A stretch of 64,000 nt of DNA from VAZQ01 sp963807865 (GCA_963807865.1 CAWEDK010000036.1:1-64000), one strand, 5' to 3'. Shown: positions 46,550 through 57,120, counted from the stretch's first letter. Numbers and translations are program-made. The notes: generated from the letters alone by a model not told the origin.

Positions 46550-47539
46550 TTACTCCGATCCCGCGATCCCGGCCGTTTGCACGACCTTGCCCCAGCGAAC
46601 AAGCTCGGCCTGTACGAACCTCTGCAGGTCCGGCATCGATGGCGTGACGGTGGGGGTTTGCCCATTCTTCACGATCTGCGCCTGGACATCGGGGAGTTGC
46701 GAGATCGCCTTCAGTTCGGCGTGCAACTTCTCGACGACGGCGGTTGGCGTCTTGGCGGGCGCAACCACCATGATCCAGGCGGCGGCGTCGAATCTGGACA
46801 GTCCTTGCTCGGCGATCGTCGGAACGTCCGGCAATTGCAGCAGACGCGTGCCCGTCGAAGCGCCCAGTGCGCGCACCTTGCCGTCGCGGATGATCGGCAG
46901 GCCCGAAGGATCGGAGAACATCGCCGGGATATGGCCGGCGACGACATCGGTGATCGCCGGCACATTGCCGCGATACGGAACGTGGGTCGCGTCGATTCCG
47001 GTCATCGCCTTCAGCAGTTCGAAGAACAAGTGATGCGGCGAACCGGGCCCCGCCGACCCGTAGGACAACTGGCCGGGTTTATCCTTCGCCAGCTTGAGCA
47101 GGTCGGGCACCGACTTGACCGGCAGCGAGGGATTCACGACCAGCGTGAACGGGCTGTTGGCGATCAGCGCAACCGGCACGAAATCCTCGACCGGATCGTA
47201 GGGCAGCTTCTTGTGTACCGCGGGATTGATGGCGAGCGGGCTGCTGGTCGCCACCAGCAGCGTGTAGCCGTCGGGAGCGGCGCGTGCAACCGCCGACGTG
47301 CCGGTGATCATGCCGGCGCCGGTGCGGTTCTCCACCACAACGGGCTTTCCCAGGCGCCCGGCCAGCTGTTGCGCAAAGAGCCGTCCGAGCACGTCGACGG
47401 CGCCACCGGCCGCGACCGGAACCACCATCGTGACCTGCCTGTCGGGATAGTCCTCCGCACGGACGACGGCGGCTTGGAACAGGACGAGGATGGTGGTGGC
47501 GAGACATGCAAGACGAGCGACGGGCACGACAGGTTTCAT
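46550..47539 (-). CDS. TTT (Bug-family) solute receptor 7
   Basis: Intact, 329 residues. Signal peptide MKPVVPVARLACLATTILVL...VRA, then EDYPDRQVTMVVPVAAGGAV. Landmarks VENRTGAGMITGTSAVARAA, VPYRGNVPAITDVVAGHIPA and IMVVAPAKTPTAVVEKLH. About half-identical by eye to receptor 6, suggesting a local duplication that then diverged. Confidence 0.92.
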   Translation of the reverse strand: MKPVVPVARLACLATTILVLFQAAVVRAEDYPDRQVTMVVPVAAGGAVDVLGRLFAQQLAGRLGKPVVVENRTGAGMITGTSAVARAAPDGYTLLVATSSPLAINPAVHKKLPYDPVEDFVPVALIANSPFTLVVNPSLPVKSVPDLLKLAKDKPGQLSYGSAGPGSPHHLFFELLKAMTGIDATHVPYRGNVPAITDVVAGHIPAMFSDPSGLPIIRDGKVRALGASTGTRLLQLPDVPTIAEQGLSRFDAAAWIMVVAPAKTPTAVVEKLHAELKAISQLPDVQAQIVKNGQTPTVTPSMPDLQRFVQAELVRWGKVVQTAGIAGSE

Positions 47540-47840
47540 GACTTCCCTTGTCTGAAATCGATGGCCCAGCGTGCGGCAGACTAAAGCAAGCCCCCCGAGG
47601 GAAAAGGCGGAATGGTGTGCGCCCGCTGCACCATAATTGGGCTTCGGCAGCCAGCGGCCGGCCGAGCGCGGTGTCATGGACCCTCATTTCCTGCCCGGTT
47701 TCCTTGACTTCGCGGGGGTGCCACCCTACGTTCCGCCCGCTCTCGCAAGAGCCAGAATTGCAATATGCCCACCGGTCCGTGAGACCGGAGGCCCCGCCCG
47801 ACAGCGCGATGCGCCCTCGGGCGCCATAGGTGTTTGGATA

Positions 47841-49402
47841 ATGTTCGACAGTCTGTCGGAACGGCTTGGCGGAATTCTCGATCGCCTCACGCGGCGCGGC
47901 GCGCTGACGGAGGCCGACGTCGATGCGGCGATGCGCGAAGTGCGGCGCGCGCTGCTTGAGGCCGACGTCGCGCTCGAAGTGGTGCGCAGCTTCACCGACA
48001 AGGTGAAGGCCAACTCGGTCGGCGTCGAGGTGATCAAGTCGGTGACGCCCGGCCAACTCGTCGTCAAGCTGGTGCACGACCAGTTGGTCGAGACGCTGGG
48101 CGCGCAGGGCGAGCCGATCGATCTCAATGCCGCCGCGCCGGTGCCGATCATGCTGGTCGGCCTGCAGGGCTCCGGCAAGACCACCACCGCCGCCAAGATC
48201 GCCAAGCGGCTCACCGAACAGGGCCGCCGCAAGGTGCTGATGGCCTCGCTCGACGTGCGCCGGCCGGCCGCGATGGAACAGCTCGCGGTGCTCGGCCAGC
48301 AGGTCGGCGTCGAGACCCTGCCGATCGTCGAGGGCCAGCAGCCGACGCAGATTGCGCAGCGCGCGCTGCAGGCCGGCCGGCTCGGCGGCTACGACGTCGT
48401 GATGCTCGACACCGCCGGCCGCACCACGCTCGACGACGCCATGATGGCGGAGGCGGCCGAGGTCAAGCGCGCCGCCAATCCGCACGAGGTGCTGCTGGTC
48501 GCCGACGCGCTCACCGGCCAGGACGCCGTCAATCTCGCGCGCGCCTTCAACGAGCGCGTCGGCCTCACCGGCATCGTGCTCACCCGCGTCGACGGCGACG
48601 GCCGCGGCGGCGCCGCGCTCTCCATGCGCGCGGTCACCGGCAAGCCGATCAAGCTGATCGGCACCGGCGAGAAGATGGATGCGCTGGAGGATTTCCATCC
48701 GCAGCGCATCGCCGACCGCATCCTCGGCATGGGCGACATCGTCACGCTGGTCGAGAAGGCGGCCGCAACGATCGACGCCGAGAAGGCCGCGCGCGTCGCC
48801 GAGAAGATGCGCAAGGGCCAGTTCGATCTCGCCGACCTGCGCGATCAGCTCATGCAGATGCAGCAGATGGGCGGCATGGCGGGGCTGATGGGCATGCTGC
48901 CCGGCATCGCCAAGATGAAGAACCAGCTCGCGGCCGCCAATCTCGACGAGCGCGTGCTCAAGCGGCAGATGGCGATGATCAACTCGATGACGCCGCAGGA
49001 GCGCCGGAACCCCGACATCCTCAAGGCCAAGCCGCAAGAAGCGCATCGCGGCCGGCTCCGGCACCAAGGTCGAGGACATCAACCGCATGCTCAAGATGCA
49101 TCGCACCATGGCCGACGTGATGAAGGCGATGGGCTCGGGCGCCAAGCGCGGGCCGATGGCCGGCCTCGCCAACATGCTGGGGCTGGGCGGCGGCATGCCG
49201 AGCCCCGAGCAGATGGCCGAGCTTGCCAAGAAGATGCCGGGCGGAATGCCGCCCGGGATGCCGGGTGCGCCCGGGCTTGCCGGGAGCACCGCCCGCAATG
49301 CCGGGCATGCCGGAGATTACCCGGCGGCGGCCCGCTGTTGCCCGGCCTTGGCGGCAAGCCGCCGGGCCTCGGCGCCTTCCCGGGATTGGGAAGAAGAAAT
49401 GA
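47841..49402 (+). CDS. ffh: Signal recognition particle GTPase Ffh, frameshifted
   Basis: Essential GTPase that targets membrane proteins with 4.5S RNA. N domain from MFDSLSERLGGILDRLTRRG. G domain: P-loop VGLQGSGKTTTAAKIA, DVRRPAAMEQL, DTAGRTTLDD, and TRVDGDGRGGAAL. M domain rich in Met (MQMQQMGGMAGLMGMLPGIA), continued in a second frame from about 49030 (MLKMHRTMADVMKAMGSG). Further shifts near 49285 and 49390; repaired, the tail ends GKKK at 49402. One extra C in AAGCCGCAAGAAG explains the first break. Because ffh is essential, these are most likely assembly errors. Confidence 0.95.
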
Positions 49403-49484
49403 CGCGCAACGCAATCATGCTCGTCGTCATTCCTGAATGACGACGAAGGACTGAAACACGATCGAAACACGAAAGGAAAACCAA

Positions 49485-49875
49485 ATGTCCCTGAAAATCC
49501 GTCTCGCCCGCGCCGGCACCAAGAAGCGGCCGGTCTATCACATCGTGATCGCCGACAGCCGCTCGCCGCGCGACGGCCGCTTCATCGAGCGGCTCGGCTA
49601 TTTCAATCCGCTGCTGCCGAAGGACAAGACCGAGCGGCTCAAGCTCGACCTCGACAAGGTCAAGGCCTGGATGGCCAAGGGCGCGCTGCCGACCGACCGC
49701 GTGTCGCGCTTTCTCGACGAAGCCGGCGTGATGACAGCGCGAGAAGCGCAACAATCCCGAGAAGGCGATCCCGCGCAAGGAGCGCAAGGCGCAGGCCGAA
49801 GCAGCCGACAAGGCCGCGGCCGAGGCGAAGGCCGGCAGCCGCTGCCGCCAAGGCCGCCGCGCGCCGGCGACCTGA
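49485..49875 (+). CDS. rpsP: 30S ribosomal protein S16, frameshifted
   Basis: Opens MSLKIRLARAGTKKRPVYHI and continues VADSRSPRDGRFIERLGYF-type core: clean to DRVSRFLDEAGVM, then an extra C near 49727 shifts it. Restored, the tail is REKRNNPEKAIPRKERKAQA and an Ala/Lys-rich end typical of rhizobial S16. Two more indels near 49833 and 49854 lie in that tail. GAAAGGAAAA precedes the ATG. Confidence 0.95.
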
Positions 49876-49892
49876 CGATCGCCGCGGCGCTC

Positions 49893-50407
49893 GTGGCCGA
49901 GCGCATCTGCGTCGCCCGGATCGGCGCCGCGCACGGCATGCGCGGCGAGGTGAGGCTGAACGTCGTTCACCGCCGACCCGATGGCGGTCACGCACTACGG
50001 CGCGCTGTCGAACGCGGACGGCACACGCGTCTTCGAGATCGAGACGCTTCGGTCGGCCAAGGGCGGCCTGATCGCGCGGTTCAAGGGCGTGCGCCGACCG
50101 CACCGCCGCGGAGCGGCTGTGCAACATCGACTTGTATGTGCCGCGCGACCGGCTGCCGCCGCCGGCGGCCGACGAGTTCTACCACGCCGACCTGATCGGG
50201 CTTGCCGCGGTCGGTCCGGACGGCGCCGCGATCGGCACCGTGGTGGCGATCCACGATTTCGGCGCCGGCGACCTGCTGGAGATCGCGCCCGCCGGCGGCG
50301 GACCGACGCTGATGCTGCCGTTCAACGAGACGGTCGTGCCGGCGATCGACATCGCCGGCGGACGCCTCGTGGTGGTGCCGCCCGACAGCGAACCCGAGCC
50401 ACGCTGA
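49893..50407 (+). CDS. rimM: Ribosome maturation factor RimM, frameshifted
   Basis: Binds S19 and helps 30S assembly. N-terminal barrel ERICVARIGAAHGMRGEVRL with the family's G..G.RGE motif; extra bases near 49967 and 50093 shift the frame. The PRC-like C-terminal domain is clean: FYHADLIGLAAVGPDGAAIG, DLLEIAPAGGGPTLMLPFNE. A GTG at 49893 is the likely start since no ATG fits. Between rpsP and the NADAR gene. Confidence 0.9.
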
Positions 50408-50438
50408 AGCGGCAGTACCGCGCAGCGAGAGATTGCCC

Positions 50439-50893
50439 ATGGTCATCCGTTTCTTTTCGCAGTCGGAGACGCATCGCGAGTTCTCCAACTTCGCGCCGTT
50501 TCCGTTCGACCTCGACGGCCAGCGCTGGGCGACCAGCGAGCACTACTACCAGGCGCAGAAGTTCACCGACCGGGAGCTGCAGACCAAGATCCGCAAGGCC
50601 GAGAAGCCGATCATCGCCAAGAACCTGGCGGACAAGCATCGCGACCGCATCCGGCCGGACTGGGACGCCGTCAAGGACGAGGTGATGTACCGCGCGGTGC
50701 GGCGCAAGTTCGAACTGCACTCGACGCTGCGGAGCTGCTGCTCGCGACCGGCGACGAGCCGATCGTCGAAGCCGCCCCGAACGACTACTATTGGGGCGAG
50801 GGCCGCGAAGGCACCGGCCAGAACAAGCTCGGCAAGATCATCGAGCGCATCCGCGCCGAGCTGCGCAACGGTGAACTCGTGGGCGAGGCCTGA
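50439..50893 (+). CDS. NADAR-domain protein, frameshifted
   Basis: About 151 residues. MVIRFFSQSETHREFSNFAP then WATSEHYYQAQKF and the C-terminal YYWGEGREGTGQNKLGK are the conserved boxes of the NADAR (YbiA-like) family. One shift near 50730 separates STLR from LLATGDEPIVEAAPND. NADAR proteins are N-glycosidases; some act on riboflavin intermediates and others remove ADP-ribose from guanine. It is 2 bases from trmD and clearly part of this operon. Confidence 0.88.
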
Positions 50894-50895
50894 CC

Positions 50896-51619
50896 ATGTG
50901 GCGCGCGACCGTGCTGACCATGTTTCCCGGCATGTTTCCCGGGACCGCTCGGCGACAGCCTCGCCGGCAGGGCGCTGGCGGCGCGGGCTGTGGTCGCTCG
51001 ACGCGCAGCGACATCCGCGCGCACGCGACCGACCGGCATCGCTCGGTGGACGACACGCCGGCCGGCGGCGGCCCCGGCATGGTGATGCGCGCCGACGTGC
51101 TCGCGCGCGCCATCGACGCGGCGGCGCCGGAAGGCGACACCCGGCCGCGCCTGCTCATGAGCCCGCGCGGCCTGCCGCTGACCCAGGCGCGAGTCGAGAC
51201 GCTGGCGCGGGGCGGCGGCGCGGTGATCGTCTGCGGCCGGTTCGAGGGGATCGACCAGCGCCTGATCGAGGCACGCAGCGCTCGAGGAGGTGTCGATCGG
51301 CGACTATGTGCTGTCGGGCGGCGAACTCGCCGCCATGGTGCTGATCGACGCCTGCGTGCGGCTCATCCCTGGCGTCATGGGCAAGGAGGCCTCCGGCGCG
51401 GACGAGAGCTTCTCGCACGGGCTGCTGGAATACCCGCAATATACCCGGCCGCAGGTGTTCGAGGGCCGGCCGATCCCGGAGGTCCTGACCTCCGGCGACC
51501 ATGCCAAGGTCGCGGCCTGGCGGCGCGCCGAGGCCGAGCGGCTCACCCGGGAACGCCGGCCCGACCTGTGGGCGGCCCATCGGCCCAAAGGCCCGAAGAA
51601 GCCCGGCCCGCAAGGGTGA
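50896..51619 (+). CDS. trmD: tRNA (guanine-37-N1)-methyltransferase TrmD, frameshifted
   Basis: Trefoil-knot methyltransferase that makes m1G37, essential for reading frame. MWRATVLTMFPGMFPGP starts it; indels near 50943, 50985 and 51005 scramble the next part. Clean from DIRAHATDRHRSVDDTPAGG to CGRFEGIDQRLIEAR, an extra A near 51278, then the knot signature SIGDYVLSGGELAAMVLID and YTRPQVFEG. About 240 residues when repaired. Confidence 0.93.
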
Positions 51620-51713
51620 CAAAGCCCATTCTTTATCGTAGAAGCTCGCCCGACCCGGACAAACCATTAGAACCGCGCGCCTGCCGAAACGGCGCTGCCG
51701 ACGGAGAATTGCC

Positions 51714-52113
51714 ATGAACCTCATTCAGGAGCTCGAACGCGAGCAGGTCGAAAAACTGAGCGCCGGCAAGGAGATCCCGGAATTCGGGCCGGGCGATACG
51801 GTGATCGTCAACGTCAAGGTGGTGGAAGGCGAGCGCACCCGCATCCAGGCCTACGAGGGCGTCTGCATCGGCCGCGCGGGCGCGGGCTTCAACGAGAACT
51901 TCACGGTCCGCAAGATTTCCTACGGCGAGGGCGTGGAGCGCGTGTTCCCGCTGTATTCGCCGATGGTCGAACTCGATCAAGGTCGTGCGCCGCGGCAAGG
52001 TCCGCCGCGCCAAGCTCTATTACCTGCGCGGCCTGCGCGGCAAACGCGCCCGCATCACCGAGCGCCAGGAACATCAGGCCGAGCCCGAGACTGCCGAGGC
52101 GGCGAAGAAGTAA
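51714..52113 (+). CDS. rplS: 50S ribosomal protein L19, frameshifted
   Basis: MNLIQELEREQVEKLSAGKE, then PGDTVIVNVKVVEGERTRIQ and FTVRKISYGEGVERVFPLYS are classic L19. An extra C near 51976 (GAACTCGATC) shifts it; repaired it continues SIKVVRRGKVRRAKLYYLRG and ends ETAEAAKK at 52113. A hairpin terminator follows. Confidence 0.95.
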
Positions 52114-52143
52114 GCCGCGCTCCGCGCCAGCGACACGATCGCA

Positions 52144-52163
52144 GTCCCCGCTCCGACGGGGAC
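52144..52163. terminator. Terminator of the rpsP-rplS operon
   Basis: GTCCCCG and CGGGGAC form a 7-bp perfect stem with loop CTCCGA, 30 bases after the L19 stop. Confidence 0.6.
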
Positions 52164-52292
52164 GCAAGCCGCCCATCAAGACGCGCCAGACCGAGTTCTG
52201 GCTAGACAACCTGCAACGGCCGGGGTTGTCGCTGTATCGGTATGATCGGCGGGCAAGTTCCTACCTTGATCTCGGCGATAGCGTCGAACGAT

Positions 52293-53285
52293 TTACTCAA
52301 TCACCTCGTCGGCCCGCACCAGCAGCGACGGAGGAATTGTGACTCCGAGCGCCTTCGCGGTCCCGTTGTTGATGACGAGTTCGAAGCGCGTGGCCTGGCG
52401 CAACGGCAGTTCGCCCAGCCGGGTGCCGCCGAGGACTTTTGCGACCTGCTCGGCTGCGCTCGTATAGACCTCGGCTTGGGTCGCGCCGTACGACATGAGG
52501 CCGCCGGCATCGACGTAAAAGCGGAACGCATGCATCGTTGGCAGCTTGGCCTCAAGCGCGAAGTCGGCGAGTTGCTTGGGCCGGGGATACGAGCTGAGAA
52601 CCATGTCGGGATACACCAGCAACGCGTCGGGACGTGCCTTCGCGATTGGCGCAAGCTCCGGCAGCAGGTCTTCGGCAGCGATCGACTGAGACTCATTTGC
52701 ACACCCAGACGCGGTGCGGCCGCCTGGATCAGTTCGAGCGCGTTGGTCGCGGCCTCAGGGTCCTGCAGAAGCAACACCCGCGAAGCCGACGGAACCAACT
52801 CCTTGAGCAGTTCCAGCCGTTTCGGCATGAGCTCCGTCGTCATGCAGGTGACGCCGGTCAGATTGCCGCCGGGCCGGGCCAGCCGCGTGACATGCTGGAA
52901 TGGATCGCACGAGTAAGTGACCACCGGCGTCGTCTTCACGGTCTCGGCGACGATCCGCGTCGCCCGCGTGCCGACGGCGAACATGACATCGACCGGCACG
53001 TTCACGAGCTCGGTCGCCAGTCCCGGCATCCGCTCGTAGCGGCAATCGGCGAACCGCTGCTCGATGACGAGATTCTTTCCCTCGACGTAGCCTTGTTCGG
53101 CGAGGCGCGCCCGGAACAGATCGAAATGCGGCCGCCGGGGGCCGGGGCCGCAGACCTCCAGCCAGCCGACGCGCGCGATCGCGGGTGTTTTCTGCGCCGC
53201 GAACGAGGCCGGTATTGCGAGCAGGCTCAGGCCGAGACGCAAAGACTGCCATGCCGATCCAAGCAGCTGTGCCGTTCGTCTTCAT
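52293..53285 (-). CDS. ABC_sub_bind-family substrate-binding protein, frameshifted
   Basis: Starts MKTNGTAAWIGMAVF, shifts near 53240 to RLGLSLLAIPASFAA (signal peptide), then ARVGWLEVCGPGPRRPHFDL. PGGNLTGVTCMTTELMPKRL is the family signature. A second shift near 52690 leads to LLVYPDMVLSSYPRPKQLAD and the tail TRFELVINNGTAKALGVTIP. About 325 residues. Same family as 14900-15877 and the remnant at 18755. No permease nearby. Confidence 0.82.
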
Positions 53286-53396
53286 GGCATGACCTCCGAC
53301 CTCCCATGTCGTTGAGCGATAGGGTCGCGGTGCCGACCCGCGCTCACAGCGCGACACTTGGCGCTTAGCCCTGCAACATTATCGCACGCAACGTCG

Positions 53397-53795
53397 CTAC
53401 TTCGCCGGCGACGCCAGCGGCTGGCCCTTCTCGAGCACGTAAACGGCGGTGAGCTTCGCGGCCTTGTCGGTCGCGCCTTCATTGTGGATCGCGCGATCCG
53501 GCAGCGTCAGGCTTTCGCCGGCGCGCAGGACCTTCTCCGGCTGGCCGTCCAGGTGGAGCCAGAACTCGCCCTCGACCACCTGCGCCATCACCACGCCCGG
53601 ATGGAAATGGCGGCCGGCCTTGAAGCCGGGCGCGATCTCGACGTTGGCGTAGATCATTTCGAGGTTGGTGCCGGGCACGTCGGTCTTCTGCAAGATCGTG
53701 CGCTTGACCGGCGACGGCTGCACCGGCGTCTGCGCCTGAAGGGTAGCGATGCCGAACAACACCAGACCGGCGCAGACCGCGAAGGGCTTGAGCAT
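53397..53795 (-). CDS. Secreted cupin-domain protein
   Basis: Intact, 132 residues. Signal peptide MLKPFAVCAGLVLFGIATLQ-A. A single cupin with metal-binding pattern HFHPG...EGEFWLHLDGQ (motif 1) and LTLPDRAIHNEG (motif 2). Could bind or isomerise a small molecule in the periplasm. Divergent from the amidohydrolase at 54015. Confidence 0.82.
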   Translation of the reverse strand: MLKPFAVCAGLVLFGIATLQAQTPVQPSPVKRTILQKTDVPGTNLEMIYANVEIAPGFKAGRHFHPGVVMAQVVEGEFWLHLDGQPEKVLRAGESLTLPDRAIHNEGATDKAAKLTAVYVLEKGQPLASPAK

Positions 53796-54014
53796 GACGT
53801 GTCTCCCTGACGATGTTCTTGTTGGATCGCCGAAGCATCGCATGCCGGTGCGACGGAAGCCAGATGGCAGCCCGCATCGGTTGCGCACCGGTTCATCGGT
53901 CCGTGCCACGTATGCGCGCCGCAAATGTCCCCACCGCGCACGCCGCGCGGTGGCCCGCTTGTGATACCGGGCGCGGAATGCAACAAGATCGGGAAAACAA
54001 GGAGGAGCTGATCG

Positions 54015-55007
54015 ATGCGCGTCGTTGCACTTGAAGAGCATTTCACCGTTCCGGCTCTGGTTCGCCGCATCGATCCCGGCGCCATCAGCCGGCGTGGCTT
54101 CAGGCCGCGCAAAGCTCCGACCAGCGGCGTCAATCCGATGGAGCTCCTGCCGGAGCTCGGCGAGCGCCGCCTGCAGTACATGGACGAAGCGGGCATCACC
54201 GTGCAGGTGCTGTCGGGCACTGGTCCCGGCCCCGATCTCGTTCCAGGAGCAGATGGCGTCGCCATCGCGCGCGAGATGAACGACCACCTGGCCGCGGCGG
54301 TCGCGCGGCATCCCGACCGGTTCGCGGGCTTCGCGGTACTGCCGATGCAAAGCCCCGACGCGTGCGCGGCGGAACTGACGCGCGCTGTCAAGGACCTGCA
54401 TTTCGTCGGCGCACTGATCAACGGCACGACCGAGGGCCGCTTCCTCGACCATCCGAGCTACGACGCCTTGCTCGCGACGGCCGTCGAACTGGACGTTCCG
54501 ATCTACATCCATCCGCACCTGCCGCCCGAGCCGGTGCGCCAGGCCTATTATTCCGACCTGCTGCCGGGCGCGGGCCGCGTGCTCGAAGCGGCCGCCTGGG
54601 GCTGGCATTCGGAAACCGCCATCCAGGTGCTGCGCCTCGTGATCGCCGGCACGCTCGACAAGTATCCGCGGCTGAAGCTCGTCATCGGCCACATGGGCGA
54701 AATGCTGCCGGTCATGCTGGCGCGCATCGACGAGGTGATGGCGCTCGAGAGCGATCATCTCAAGCGGCCGATCAGCCGCACCATCATCGACCAGGTCTGG
54801 GTCACCACCAGCGGCATCTTCAGCCAGCCGCCATTCCTGGCTGCGCTCCAGACCTTCGGCATCGACCGTCTCATGTTCTCGGTCGATTATCCCTACGCGC
54901 CGAATTCCCGCGGCCGGGACTTCCTCGACGACGTCGCGCTCGCACCGGCCGACATGGCCAAGCTCACGCACGGCAACGCCGACCGGCTGCTCAAGCTCAA
55001 GACCTGA
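54015..55007 (+). CDS. Amidohydrolase-2 family (ACMSD-like) hydrolase/decarboxylase
   Basis: Intact, 330 residues. N-terminal metal site in VVALEEHFTVP, Gly-rich QVLSGTGPGPDLV, His in IYIHPHLPPEP, LVIGHMGEMLPVM and the catalytic Asp in FSVDYPYAPN. The pattern is that of metal-dependent ACMSD, gamma-resorcylate and related decarboxylases. Acts on an aromatic or lactone-type carboxylate, not determined. AAGGAGG before the ATG. Flanked by two cupins on the opposite strand. Confidence 0.88.
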   Translation: MRVVALEEHFTVPALVRRIDPGAISRRGFRPRKAPTSGVNPMELLPELGERRLQYMDEAGITVQVLSGTGPGPDLVPGADGVAIAREMNDHLAAAVARHPDRFAGFAVLPMQSPDACAAELTRAVKDLHFVGALINGTTEGRFLDHPSYDALLATAVELDVPIYIHPHLPPEPVRQAYYSDLLPGAGRVLEAAAWGWHSETAIQVLRLVIAGTLDKYPRLKLVIGHMGEMLPVMLARIDEVMALESDHLKRPISRTIIDQVWVTTSGIFSQPPFLAALQTFGIDRLMFSVDYPYAPNSRGRDFLDDVALAPADMAKLTHGNADRLLKLKT

Positions 55008-55026
55008 GCCGGTGATGTGAGCCGCT

Positions 55027-55545
55027 TCAGTTCGCCAGTTCGACGGTCTCGAAGTCGGCCGGCAGCACGATTTCGAGCACTTCGCAATCGTCCGAATAGT
55101 CGAGCACGACATGTTCGATGCGCGGCGGCTGGATCCAGCAGCTTCCGGCCCGCATGACGTGCTCACCCTGGCCGTCAAGCTCGGTCTTGATCCAGCCCTT
55201 GAGCACGTAGACCATCTGGAAGTCGACGTCGTGGTAGTGCCGCTTCGACACCTCTTCCGGCCGGCAGGGCGGCACGAACCGGATCACATGCGCCTGCACC
55301 ATGCCCTGGGTGGCCTTCGCCATTCCAAGGTCGCGGTAGTGAGCATAGCGGCGCAGGCCGGCGTCGAAGTCCTCGTCCCGGTGGTGGCTCACCGTGAACG
55401 CATGCTTCGGCCGCGCCTTGGATTTTGTCCGTAAGGCACGGGTCTGCGATTTCGTTGGCGGACGCGCTCGCCGCTTGGTTGCAGCCTGCGGACGCCGCGC
55501 GCCGGATTTGGACTTGGTTTTGGCCTTTGCCTTCGGTCGTGCCAT
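55027..55545 (-). CDS. Cupin-domain protein with basic N-terminal tail
   Basis: Intact, 172 residues. About 45 Lys/Arg-rich residues (KAKAKTKSKSGARRPQAATK) precede a cupin with RHYHDVDFQMVYVLKGWIKT and GSCWIQPPRIEHVV. GGAGG 6 bases before the ATG at 55545 decides the start over the overlapping ATG at 55551. The basic tail could bind nucleic acid or be a disordered linker; unusual for a cupin. Converges on the amidohydrolase. Confidence 0.78.
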   Translation of the reverse strand: MARPKAKAKTKSKSGARRPQAATKRRARPPTKSQTRALRTKSKARPKHAFTVSHHRDEDFDAGLRRYAHYRDLGMAKATQGMVQAHVIRFVPPCRPEEVSKRHYHDVDFQMVYVLKGWIKTELDGQGEHVMRAGSCWIQPPRIEHVVLDYSDDCEVLEIVLPADFETVELAN

Positions 55546-55704
55546 GGGCATCCTCCGTTCCGAGCGTAATGCTACGCGCGTGCCGGCCTGCTGAACAGCG
55601 AGCGGGACCTGCCCGCTCACGACCCTTTTCCTCGCCGCGGGGAGGCGCTAAAGGACACCGCAACCCCCATATGTCGGGCAAGCAGCGACGAGTTCGGAGC
55701 AGTT

Positions 55705-57112
55705 ATGGCCAAGCCGCGGACCCTCTACGACAAGATCTGGGAAGACCATCTGGTGGACGAGCAGCCGGACGGCACCTGCCTCATTTATATCGACCGGCAC
55801 CTCGTCCATGAGGTGACCTCGCCGCAAGCGTTCGAGGGCCTGCGCCTCACCGGCCGCAAGGTCCGCGCACCGGAGAAGACGCTGCTGGTGGTGGACCACA
55901 ACGTCCCGACCACCGATCGCACGCTGCCCAATCCGGACCCGGAAAGCGCCGCCCAGATCGAGTATCTGGCGGAGAACGCCAAGTTGTTCGGCCTCGAATA
56001 CTACAACGAGTTCGACAAGCGGCAGGGCATCGTCCACATCATCGGTCCCGAACAGGGCTTTACGCTGCCGGGCGTCACGCTGGTGTGCGGCGACAGCCAT
56101 ACCGCGACCCACGGCGCGTTCGGCGCACTCGCCTACGGCATCGGCACCTCGGAGGTCGAGCACGTGCTGGCGACCCAGACGCTGATCCAGTCGAAGTCCA
56201 AGAACATGCGCGCGGTCGTCGACGGCAAGCTGCCGCAGGGCGTCTCCGCCAAGGACATCATCCTCGCCATCATCGGCGAGATCGGCACCGCGGGCGGCAC
56301 CGGCTACGCGGTGGAATATGCCGGCGAGGCGATCCGCGCGCTGTCGATGGAAGGCCGCATGACGGTGTGCAACATGTCGGTCGAGGCCGGCGCCAAGGCG
56401 GGCTTCATCGCGCCCGACGAGAAGGCGTTCGAGTTCGTGAAGGGCCGTCCGAAATCGCCGAAGGGCGCGGCGTGGGAGCACGCCATGCGCTACTGGGCCA
56501 CGCTGAACTCCGACGACGGCGCGCACTTCGACCGCGAAATCCGGCTCGACGCCGCCAAACTGCCGCCGCTCGTCACCTGGGGCACGAGCCCCGAGCAGGT
56601 GATCTCGATCGCCGGCCGGGTGCCGATCCCGGGCGAGATCGCCGACGACAACAAGCGCCGCGCGGCGGAAACGTCGCTCGGCTACATGGGCCTGCAAGGG
56701 CGGCGAGAAGATCACCGACATCGCGATCAACCGCGTGTTCATCGGCTCCTGCACCAACGGGCGCATCGAGGATTTGCGCGCCGCCGCCAAGGTCGCGGAG
56801 GGCAAGACCGTCAACGCCAACGTCAACGCCATGGTGGTGCCGGGCTCCGGACTGGTGAAGGAGCAGGCCGAGGCCGAAGGTCTCGACCGGATTTTCGTCG
56901 CCGCCGGCTTCGAGTGGCGCGAGCCGGGCTGCTCCATGTGCCTGGCGATGAACCCGGACAAGCTCAAGCCGGGCGAGCGCTGCGCCTCGACCTCGAACCG
57001 CAATTTCGAGGGCCGGCAGGGCTACAAGGGCCGCACCCACCTGGTCTCGCCCGCGATGGCGGCCGCCGCCGCGATCGCCGGCCACTTCGTCGACGTGCGG
57101 GAGTGGAAGTGA
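55705..57112 (+). CDS. leuC: 3-isopropylmalate dehydratase large subunit, frameshifted
   Basis: Leucine biosynthesis; an aconitase-like [4Fe-4S] enzyme. MAKPRTLYDKIWEDHLVDEQ opens it, VCGDSHTATHGAFGALAYGI and TTVNANVNAMVV-type segments follow. One extra base near 56697 (CTGCAAGGGCGG) breaks the frame; the second part starts EKITDIAINRVFIGSCTNGR with a cluster Cys, and EPGCSMCLAMNPDKL holds the other two. Works with LeuD at 60266. A terminator hairpin follows. Confidence 0.94.
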
Positions 57113-57120
57113 CGAGGTGA

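Noticed and set aside
47079..49298. 739-codon minus-strand frame across ffh
   Set aside because: His/Arg/Leu-rich composition typical of an antisense shadow; ffh motifs are unmistakable on the plus strand.
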